From contig WIUZ02000027.1 in assembly GCA_015956445.1 (NCBI GenBank), positions 62,001-126,000 of the forward strand: a stretch of 64,000 nt of DNA, read 5' to 3'. Below are positions 54,939 to 64,000 of the stretch, piece by piece. How positions within the stretch are numbered: the stretch's first letter is position 1; each line of letters begins with the position of its first letter. Below the pieces are notes generated by a model. That model worked only from the letters and a program-made list of their open reading frames with translations, was not told the origin of the DNA and made no database searches. The position numbers were made by a program, and so were the translations under genes. The stretch is from Thelephora terrestris (taxonomy: Eukaryota; Basidiomycota; Agaricomycetes; Thelephorales; Thelephoraceae).

Positions 54939-55196
54939 GATAGGGAGAATCCAGGACCCTTTACGACAGTTCTTGCTTTCGCGTGTTTGCTTCAACCTCC
55001 CTTGCTCTCACCCGGTTATAGGAGTCCTCTGAACAGGAACCAGTTCGTACTGAGGTTGAAGCTTCACACTCTTGCGGCAATTCAGGATCACATGGAGGAA
55101 ACGAAACAAGGAGCTGGATATTGTTTTGGTTTGCAAAAACCAAAACCATGATAGTAACTACAAATGTACGCGAAGCTCAGTGTAAAAATGATTATA

Positions 55197-56947
55197 TCAA
55201 GGCGGCGATATCAAGGCGGCGAAAATTTTGTCGAGGCGGTCAGGCAGTGGGCGGTACCCCTTCAAACGTCGAACCACAAGGAACCCTGAACACTTCTTGG
55301 TCCCACACTTGAAGACCTGCTTGATGTTGTACCTCTTCTTTGTGGCTTTAGGTACAACCCAAGGACGGTAGGCGTGGCAGATCTTGCACTGCAAAGGGAA
55401 TCTTCCTCCGTTAGGTTGGGCGGTGGGGTGGACTCGTTCGAAACGCTCCATCTCCACACCTGTTTCGGTCCACTGAAGGTGGACAACCCCGGTGTAATGG
55501 AGGGTGGACGATAGAGAGAGGGCGGCAGGGACAGTGTCTTTGGACGGGCGACCGGTGACCAGGACGTTCATCACAAACTCGGCGATGAATGGAGTGATCC
55601 TATAAGGATCAAGGTCGGCCTCCGAAAAAGCGAAGGTGTCGGCAAATTTGAACCTGCCATAGAAAAGGCAGGGCGGTCAACATTGACATCATAACGATGG
55701 GCCTTACTTACGAGTTTGCGACCTCACGGAGCTCTTCGCGGGCAGCGGGAATGCGGACAACGGAGCCGCAGGCAGCCAACACCATCATCGAGTACTTTCT
55801 GGACTGAAAGTACTCGCGCAGATCTGGACCAATGACTTTCTCGAAAAACTAGAGGCAGTCAGTCAAAAGTAAAGTTGAAAAAATGGCTGACGCTCACGTC
55901 AGATATCCCAGTGCTCTGAGAGGTTGTATTGCCGTCCCCGCAATACATGAGGTCGCCCCTTTCTTTGTCCGAATGGGTGTGGACGATCAGGATAGCTTGG
56001 TCAAAGTTTTCACTAGTTGTATCAGGGTTAGCTACTGTATTGAAAACGGGGATAGCCGACTTAGTTGCTCACCGGTTCAACAGATTCACCACTCTGGCAA
56101 CCTTCTCACGGTGCGGTTCGAGGTTGCTGGGGTCAACGTCGAAAGGGACACAACGGTACTTCAGGTCTTGGGGATTTTGCGAGAAGAAACCCTGGAGCTG
56201 CACGTGGAGAGCCAGTGCAGGGGTGCCCTTGCCGGCAACGGAGGCCATGATGAATTCAAGCACTATGACGGATGAGCTCTTGTAACGGACGCCGTGATCT
56301 CCTTTTGCGGTGTCAGCGATGGTCATACCCTGTGGGAAAACCGGCGCATCTCCTTTCCACAGACCCTGCGCAACAGTCAGGGTGGATGAGAGAGAGAGGA
56401 CTGGCAGACGAGAAACTTACGTAGAAGATGTTTCTCCTTCCACAGCAAGTGGGACACTCGTATGTGCAGGAGTCCAGTTCTTCTTTCTCCATCCCTGCTA
56501 ACTCGGGAATGCATCCGGGACAGTTGGACCGCCCGCACTTGCTGCATGTGACCGAGGACGCATGGCCATTCCCGCACAGCGAACACCACTGTCAAATCAT
56601 TAGGACAAGCACTTACAAGATAAAGAGAGGGGTCGTACCAGGTCACCAGGCTGGACGCTGGATGGGCGTCCAGTCCTTACTTTCTTTGGTAGGACAACCG
56701 CCGGGAGTACCGAATCCTGAGAGGATTGGGGAAGAGCCAGTGCCCCGGCTGGGGAGAGTTCCACAGACGTGGAAACCGGTCCAGGGATTCCAAGTGGGCA
56801 ATGTGTTGCCGTCCCGCCGGTGGTCTTGAGCTTGCCGCCGTTCGTCTTCCTTGCGGTGTTCTTCTTACCCTTCGTCTTCTCCACAAGGAGATCGAGCGGG
56901 TTGCTCGGGCTCATCCTGGCCGCAGAATGCTTGTTGACCCTTGCCAT
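55197..56947 (-). CDS. Caspase/CHAT-like protein with zinc-binding cysteine clusters (492 aa, 6 exons)
   Basis: Exons 56947-56639, 56588-56421, 56365-56073, 56012-55898, 55848-55712 and 55653-55197 total 1479 bp and join in phase with canonical GT..AG ends. Residues 1-103 are basic and Pro/Ser-rich. Residues 104-159 form a treble-clef or PHD-like cysteine cluster (WCSLCGNGHASSVTCSKCG, CPGCI, CPTCC). The central domain has LIVHTHSD (His268/His270) after a strand and, 50 residues later, MMVLAACGSVVR (Cys322). This spacing and these motifs resemble the His-Cys dyad of caspase/CHAT peptidases. The C-terminus has CKIC and KCGTKKCSG, a zinc-ribbon-like pair. Proteins of this arrangement are, from memory, a lineage-specific Agaricomycete family. 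Protease activity is inference. The six clean exons argue against decay. Confidence 0.7.
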
Positions 56948-57997
56948 TTTAATGCCCGATGCAATCAGGTAAAAAAACAGTTTCTTGTGAGGTGGCGAAC
57001 GATGGTGGTGAAGACGACAGGAGGAAGAGCAACGGCGGAAGGAGGAGCGAGGGCGGAAGGAGGAGTGAAGGAGGAGCGAGGGCGGAAGAAAGGCAACCCA
57101 ATTTGGAATTTAAATGCTGGCATCGCCGATCGCCGGAACTAATTGACAGGACTTCCAAAGACTTCCGATTGCCTCCAAGCGCTCAGACGGTTAACGTTCC
57201 GAACAAAGGGACTTCTCTCGGTTGTTTCCTTCAACTCCACCAGACTCCACCTCGCGTCCAAGAAGTTTGAGCACTGGCTCCTAACATTGCCCCTCGATTT
57301 ATCGGGCGGTAATAATTTATAATCATCAGCGCCGACAAGCAGCATGGCCCATGACCGGCTTCTGGAATCCTCACACCCTGGGAATAGATTGTTCCAACAG
57401 CCCTCCTTTGACTGGAGTGCGCCAGAGGCATAGTTCCCTCAGTTTCTCAATAAGCCAAGTGAGTAATTGTTTGGTCCATGCAGTCGCAAGAATGGCATGA
57501 GTGAAAGCGAGTGTGGTAGATGGTTGTGTTGGAAGACTGTACAATCCCCAAGCAATGCGGCGTCATCGTAAACGATCGGTCAAGGCAATCAAGATACCGT
57601 GCCATCGAGGCACGAGAATAGAATAATGACCAAGACGGTCTGGTGAAGGGGGGCGAGCGACGAGTATATGTAACAAGCGTTGAGCAACGCGACCGGTCTT
57701 ACCACACACAAGGTCGGGCGAAAGCGTAGACAGCATTGGATTTGACAGGGGCGGCATGCTGGTAGGCACCCTATGACCTCTTGGGCAATGGATGCTTTGC
57801 CTCTATGGGAGCACGAGTCTTGGTTGAGTGCGCTGGTATCGGTGAAGACAATTTCCGGGTATGTGCGTGGTGGTAAGGACCGCCCTCTTTTACTTATGTT
57901 TGTACTGTTGCCCAGTGGTTATGATACCGACCACCAAAAAATAATTCCATTCAAGTAAGCATGCGCGCTGGATAAACGCTTAGTACTGCCTGCCACA
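56948..57997. other. Upstream region of the caspase-like gene and gene-free stretch
   Basis: A purine-rich GGAGGAGCGAGGGCGGAAGG tandem lies at 57015-57095, close to the expected promoter. A decayed dyad repeat is at 57285-57315. Short frames elsewhere have no features. Confidence 0.5.
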
Positions 57998-58620
57998 GTG
58001 GGAGAGCTCTGGTCTCAGTTGAGGGGGACCCAGACCTCCCTCACCAGCCACGATGTCAAGTTCCACCATCTGGATACACTCGTCAACGAGGACAACGGCT
58101 TCAAGCACGATATTGAATTGATCAAGGAATTCATGGAAGAACGCAAGCAAAAAGCTGAAGCTAGAGATCAATGCCATGACAAGGAGTTCTCAACCGACGA
58201 CGACAACACCCGAAGCATCGCCACTGTTGTTCCACATGAATTGTAGAGAGTGGGCAAAGATGAAAAAGCTACTGCCAAACACGAGGACCACCGCCGATCC
58301 AGCCTCGAGGTTGGGTGACCTTCCTTGGCGGAGTTCGACGAAGAGGATCACCACTGGTCCAAACTGAGGTCCCATGTTCCAGAAGGCATCATCCGTCGCA
58401 TCGAAACCCTATCCAGTCAACTCGAGTCGGCACTTGAACTCTCTCTTTCTCTGCAGGCTTGACAGGTCGCCGCTCGGGACACGATCCACCTTCTCAAACT
58501 CGGGGTCACTGAACTTTGACAACTTGCCCAGGCAACACAGACGAAGGTCGACAATCGACACGATGTTCACCAAGTTGCCATTGAGGAGGCAATTGAGTCG
58601 GTGCGTATTCCCGAGTAGGA
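57998..58620 (+). pseudogene. Broken coiled-coil protein gene
   Basis: One plus-strand frame reads as a long helical protein but with stops near 58244, 58313, 58460 and 58520. Segments include LKLGVTEL, IRRIETLSSQLESALELSL and DIELIKEFMEERKQKAEARD. The continuity of heptad-like sequence across the stops indicates decay rather than chance. The parent family is not recognised. Confidence 0.5.
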
Positions 58621-59059
58621 ACGAGAGAATGAGAGAGAGTCACTGACAGAGACGATAAATTAGTGGAAGAAAGGAGTTGAAGGGAATTGTCGTCGGTCCA
58701 AGGACACTGGAATGTGGAGAAGGATCGTCTGTGTCACGCTAGGTTTAGAGAGAGAAATGAACGAGGGCCGTCAGAAAAACCCAAGTAGTCTTTGGGGCTC
58801 GTGAGGTCGGAAAATTGATTTTATAGATCATAATCTCATCTCTCATGTCAACTTTCCCAGCTTGCCCAAAAATAGAAAGGCGCAATGTGTGTGCTTCTCG
58901 GGATTGCTCGCAACGGAACTTCTTTCGGCTAGTCCACCTTGGCAACAGCCTAACTTCCCTCGCCTGCTTTGTCTTCAACTCCCTCCTCCTCCTCCCCAAC
59001 ATCGGGTGGCAATAATTGTTATCTGCCTTATGAGAGTTCTGCAGGTCTCGTGTCGCCCT

Positions 59060-59400
59060 TGTTCTCATCTGATTTATCGGGTGTGAACTGGTCTCGTGCC
59101 AGAACTTTGCGCCTCCCCGTCGCGCTCGTTCTCATCTGATATATCGGGTGCAAACTGCACCGGAACTCTGTGCCTCGTCAACAACACTGCTATCGCATCG
59201 GAGGTTTGCTTCTGTCCGCGTTCACCGCCTGTCGGTTTACGCGGCTCAGGCTACTGTGGGTTCTGGGGCTTTCACCTCATCAACGATGTTGCTATCTCGT
59301 CGGAGGTTTGCTATAATCCGCGTTCACCGCTTTCGGTTATGCAGCTCCACCTCCCGCTTTTCGCTCGTTTTCACCCTAATCATTAGGTGCGTGCAAACCT
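59060..59400. repeat. Inverted copies of the dyad and 101-bp minisatellite units
   Basis: Two dyad units (CTCATCTGATTTATCGGGTG) at 59065-59155, then two inverse 101-bp units (GTTCACCGCCTGTCGGTTTA) at 59190-59350. The cluster is the inverse of that at 46975-47464. Confidence 0.85.
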
Positions 59401-59634
59401 GTCTTGTGCAAGAACGTCAGCACTACGGGCTCTTGCCCTGTCAATAACGCAATGTTTCTCTCCCTCGCGGAGGAGTGCATCCATCTGCGTCGACCGCTTT
59501 AGGTCCTAGTGAATTGTGACTTACCAATTGTTTTGTAAAATAACTCGCGGCGTCACTAGCACTTGTTCCCAAAAGCAGTCATATGGTATTGGAATCTAAG
59601 GGCCTCGAAATGATACATCATACATTACTACCGG

Positions 59635-62600
59635 TCAGACCATATTGTAATCGCATGTGTAAATCTGTCCGTGGAGCCATCGATCAAAGTCAGTGTCTCT
59701 TCCAGGATTCTCAAGGCCCTCCCTAATTGTGAGGTGATCTCTCATCAACTTTAGCAGTGCACCGTTGACCTGAATGCCTAGCCTGTCGAAGCATGTATTA
59801 ACCCTCAGAGGGGGGGGGAACTCCGCCTGTTCTTGGTCCGGCTGCTCGATCATTCCGATATCGACATGGACCTAGGGAGCGAGGGGACCGTGAGTTTTCT
59901 TTTGAAATGGGGGAGCTGTTTGAGAATGTGCTTACAGCCCTGGTGTTCTGTGTGTCTAGTTGTTGGGTTCCATGCCAGTACACCCACAGCATTCTCACCC
60001 TCAAGAGGCCGTTCTCTCTCTCCTTTTCCATCTCTTCATCGGCTATGAAACCGTCTGGAAGCAAAACGTGTCCAGGGCAATTCAAGTACTCTCCGAAGGA
60101 CCTTATGACAATTTCCCCCAACATCGAGGGATCTGTCACCACCGGCGCGGGATCGAAGACAAGGCGGATCTTCTCCCGGGTCCACAAATCTTCAACGCAG
60201 CGGATGGACGACACGGATAACTCTAGGGCTATCGCTGCGGTTCTACCAAGACTTCTACAGGCCTTTGTTGCGTGTCGCACCCGATACGTCAGCATCGCTC
60301 ATTAACAATGGTGCTGGACCTACCTGGAGCCAAGGAGCAGCGCCTTGGAAGCACCTTCGGAAGCCCTTCAACATCTCCACAAATTGTATTGTGGAGAGGA
60401 AGTTGGCATTTCCAAACATTGCGGAGGTGACGATGGCTGTTGTCCACTGAACGTGGTTGGTTTTCCGTCCGGTCTGAGTCACTTTCTGCAGCTGAAGAAT
60501 AGCTATCACTATCTGCAATCAAACACCAACAGGTAGCAATCACTCACTTCGATGCCAAGGTCAACAATAAGGTCCTGGACCAAAGTTCGATGGCCCGTTG
60601 GAAGGTCCCTCCAGTCTTGACCTGGAAGGACGATCATCCAAGGAAGCAAGATCCTAGCCTTGGACTTCTGGAGTTGATTGATGAAGCTGAGGCTCAGATC
60701 CATTGGAGCCCTTGGGTCGGACCGTTCTTCAACATTGGAAAGGAGTGCGTATATGACTGCTGGGGATACAGGGTGGACACCGTCCCCACTGAGCAATGCC
60801 AACGCAATCAATGCGCCCGAAACTTTCCAGTAAGCACGGTCGGTGACAGGCGAGTCATCGGGGACCATGGTGCTGTCGATAACCTTCCAACAGCCTTCGC
60901 GCTCAGCCATGAGGTGTAGTGCTTCTCGAAACGCACTTCTCCGGGGTCCCACTCCTTGAGCATTGCCACTGGTGGGTATACGTCTGAGCACCCTCACTTA
61001 AAGATTCACCAGACTGGACTCACCATATATACTCCACGTTGTAATGGATGACAACGGTGGGGTCCAGGGGTATTTGATCGGCGCTTGGCTCAAGGGTTGT
61101 GCCCGCTGGAGGAGCAAAGGTTCCATCAGAATCTCCAAGTGTGAGGTCAATCTCGGGCGAAATCCTCCATTCGACAAATTTGAACAAAAGTTCCCCCAGC
61201 TCCCTACTGGTACCTGCCTGGAACCGAACCTCGACAGGGGAATAGGTACTGTAGCGACGAGGGTTGGGCTGGTCACTTGGTGATATCCGATCAGGCCATT
61301 GTACAGCAGAATCCCGACACGAAATGTCAAAGGGTGAGAGGGCGAAGGGGGGTTCGAGTGGTTGGGTTTGGGTAAACCCAACAATCCCAGATTCTCGTGC
61401 TTTGCCTTTGCCAACCGGCTCCAGGCCGACAGGCTGAGGAAGATCATTTTAACGAGAGGATGACATGCGCTCTGAAACAATCCGAGTGCTTACCGGTGGG
61501 TTCTACAAACGGAGTTCAATAATCAGCGCGCGTTCGATAATTGTATCGCACAGTTTCTAAATTACCTTGCGAGTTTTCTTCAAATGCCTTGCACCCTCTA
61601 TGGCAGTTTCGATGGGCACTGCCCCTGCCTGTCCGATGTCCTGGTGAGCCAACAAATGGCAAGAGAGATGGACTAAAACTTACAACTTCTCTGCCAGTGT
61701 TATGAGATGCTGCCCTGCTCCGCTTGTTCGCCTTTGGCTGGGTCTGGGGTTTTGTGATCAGCAGGTGGATTGCGGGGGATTGGTTGTAAATCCCTACTGG
61801 ATTGGTTTGTTCAAGAAGCGCAGCAAGCACTGCTTCTAGGTCGTCATCCGCGACATAGTCCCCCATGCTAATCATCTTGTCGGTTTGTAGACTCCCGGAT
61901 GGCAAGGGGGTAAAGACCGGGTCGGGACTGAGAGAGGGGCTCGAGCTGCTTGGGTCGGGACCAAGAGAGGGGCTTAAGCTGCTGGGACATCGTAGGTCCT
62001 TGGTTCCACAAAGATCTGTGACGGAATCGAAGACCTCAACTAGGTCTCTAAATTCCTTGGCCAGGACACGATATGCAAAGCATTCGTGAGAACCAAACCG
62101 ACAGATATTGGTGGGGATCTCCACCATTCTGCTGAGGCTTGTGAGAGAGCCTTCGACGAACCCGGTGAATCGAGGAGCTTCTCCGGATTAGATACAGGTA
62201 TCCGCCAAATACGCTTGAAATCGAAATTACTCACCGATAACAATTAACCGATCAGGAATGGGGTCTTCGTCTGGCCCAGAAATAGGGTTTGTCACCGCAA
62301 GGCTCCCCCTCAAATAATCCAGGGTCCACTGCGATGAAGAGATATGTTCTGGGTGAACCAGAATGTACCTTTTATCGCTCCGACCCCTGGCTGGTTTTAT
62401 CCCACATTTCACGAATGTCCAGCAGGTGCTATTTGCAGAGGGGGGCTGGTTGGCGGGCCTTGGGGGAAGCTGAATCCTGGCTGGTAAGGAAGAAATGCCA
62501 TCCGTGATCTTCCTATCAAACAGACTCCAATTGGATTGCAGCAGTTCATCGTCGGTGAATCTGAGGTGGAAGACCAGACCAATGTCGAACATCCGCTGGG

Positions 62601-63450
62601 CGAATGGTCCAAATGTTCCGTTTGAAATCTCAAACCTGGGAATGCCGGGTTGCAGCTCTTCGATGCTGTCGGGGAACTGGGAAATCTGGCAGGAGGGTTA
62701 GGTGAGCGCATGTGAGAGTGGAGTTGATTGGAAAAACAAAACAGCAATACATTGAGAGGGAAAAACAGGACGGAAACATTTCTGTCAACAGGGTTCGATG
62801 CTGACGGTTCTTCGTAGGCTCTGGCGACCTGGGTTTTCCTCTTGGTCTTGTTGCTGTTCCTGGCTATGCTCCTCTTTCGGTTCTCCTCGCTTGTCGACGA
62901 AGCTTGGTTTTCACGCGGACGGAACTGCCGAAGTATTGGTGCTGATTGATTCAAGGGGATTCCAAAAGGAAGGCCTGGGCGTGAATCAATGGAGGCGGGA
63001 GGGATAGGTCCAGCGAACGGTTGGTAGAGGTGAATAGGCCTGTGAGGGCCAGGTGCTTGGTGAGTAGTAGGCATGGGAGGAGCGTGGGCTGGAGAGAAAC
63101 GATCATTTTGGTTGGCTGCGTCCAGCAAAGGGGGGGGGGAGATCGATGAAGGGTTTCGCCGTGAAAGCAAACGCAGAGGTTGCCGTTGGGGATCTGGATA
63201 TGTGTCAATCAGTTAGCAGGTATGACAAGTAACCTATGGGGGAAAGGAAGCAACGGCGGTTTGTTGTTCATTCCAGTAAACCGGCAATGAAGAGTGAGAG
63301 ACAGGGAAAGAGAACATAGCATTCATGGCCGGTAAACCAGCCATGAATACGAGTACGGGAATTGCTCACATATTCCAAGCAGGTGCAAGTCTGAACCCCG
63401 CATGGCCTCCGATTTAGAGCTTGATTAGGTGGGGGGGGGGGTGGTGCCAT
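59635..63450 (-). CDS. HECT-like E3 ubiquitin ligase with N-terminal zinc motif (about 1050 aa, 11 or more exons)
   Basis: Proposed exons: 63450-63370, 63193-62751, 62685-62235, 62177-61684, 61640-61566, 61502-61494, 61433-61024, 60992-60548, 60512-60324, about 60270-59936 (start unresolved) and 59871-59635. The N-terminus has CGVQTCTC and then CVCFHGETLH, a probable zinc site, followed by a Pro-rich disordered region. The C-terminal 350 residues look like a HECT domain: YWKVSGALIALALLSGDG, VSPAVIYALLS, and near the end RVNTCFDRLGI, where the Cys fits the thioester-forming position four to five residues before a hydrophobic patch. HECT enzymes pass ubiquitin from E2 to substrate. A run of ten C near 63131-63140 shifts the frame in exon 2, and the exon 7-8 intron would be only 31 bp, so the model is provisional. 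Mushroom-specific HECT expansions exist; the substrate is unknown. Confidence 0.6.
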
Positions 63451-64000
63451 CCAGACATCATTTCGAGGCTCAGGAGGGTTGCAGGGGGGAATACAGGGCA
63501 GGGAAAAGTGGGCAAAGAAGAACGAGGGTGGCTTAGACTTCTTTGTATCAGCTATTATCCCCAAGCCGAGCGTGGGTTTACTTGCCGGCACCAGAGACGG
63601 AGGGTCCGCTGGCGCCAGAGACGGAGGTTTTTCCGACCCCAGGAGACGGAGGTTTTACTGACACCAGAGACAGAGGGTTTTGCCGATGCCAGACGCAGAT
63701 GTTTCGCTGACGCTGGAGACGGAGGTTTCACTGATGCTCAAGTGGAAGCTAAGCGGAGCGAACAAGCTTTTTTTGACATGGCTCAGAAGCTGTTCCACCC
63801 CGTCGCCATGACATGACATATGTCATAGAAAAAAGATGGAACTATAATATCTTTTCAGGTACGGATAATTTATACTATCGTTATTTTAATTATAATGACA
63901 TAAATAAATACATTATTCATTTGTGATCAGGAGATTTAAGCATAACCGTTGACAATGGAGAATGTTGTTTGATGGGATGGAGTGATGACAAGTGGGATTT
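63451..64000. other. Right-edge region with a 33-bp minisatellite
   Basis: At 63585-63740 about five degenerate units of roughly 33 bp with CCAGAGACGGAGGTTTT occur. A frame through them gives an Arg/Asp repeat peptide that I do not accept. From 63800 the sequence is AT-rich, with no gene seen. Confidence 0.6.

Noticed and set aside
1-64000. tRNA, rRNA and CRISPR features
   Set aside because: I looked for cloverleaf-like A/B-box patterns, rRNA words and regularly spaced repeats with unique spacers and found none I could support; the dyad repeats at 47 and 54 kb have repeat-derived, not unique, spacers.

Overview
The window looks like a transposon-dense chromosome region of a mushroom-forming basidiomycete (Agaricomycetes). 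The evidence is short GT..AG introns of about 35-75 bp with CTNAC-type branch sites, an Agaricomycete-style F-box protein, a KDZ-type DNA-transposase fragment, a TET/JBP-like dioxygenase, a HECT-like gene and chromodomain-free Ty3/Gypsy elements. Family names come from motif recognition only; no search was run.

Left half (1-39 kb): nested insertions. From the left edge: the 3' part of one Gypsy element with a spliced antisense gene (96-1698) and LTR material to 3919; an F-box gene on the minus strand broken first by that LTR and then by a giant palindromic (foldback) element (4421-8239), itself hit by a solo LTR (6771-7807); a truncated plus-strand host-type gene (about 9090-9991); then a 19-kb Gypsy element (9992-28968). 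This element has two LTRs, gag, protease, RT-RNase H, integrase and a spliced antisense gene whose first exon lies inside the 3' LTR. It is cut by two CACTG-ended foldback MITEs, a 2.4-kb element carrying its own spliced coiled-coil gene, and a 3.8-kb foldback element. Downstream lie half of another foldback, a KDZ transposase remnant interrupted by a third CACTG MITE, and a third Gypsy-like 3' end with an antisense gene and a 4.6-kb foldback (33246-37809). Target-site duplications support most of these insertions, and removing the inserts restores reading frames or introns.

Right half (40-64 kb): multi-exon genes that look conserved. They are an integrase-like DDE protein (40460-42236), two minus-strand genes of unknown function (376 and 764 aa), a TET/JBP-like 2-oxoglutarate/Fe(II) dioxygenase (48689-50043), a caspase/CHAT-like protein with zinc-binding cysteine clusters (55197-56947) and a HECT-like ubiquitin ligase (59635-63450). 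They sit among minisatellites, a second copy of the coiled-coil element (50662-53398), a septin fragment and a broken coiled-coil gene. DNA oxidation, ubiquitin transfer and a caspase-like fold next to many mobile elements suggest accessory, possibly transposon-associated, biology; that link is inference.

Three observations stand out: the foldback family with layered arms (outer repeats, GCTTAC/AAAAGGAAA repeats, inner CCTAA and TATCT arrays); antisense spliced accessory genes at the 3' ends of three Gypsy elements; and the 2.4-kb coiled-coil gene element, present in two intact copies with 5-bp duplications but no recognisable LTRs.
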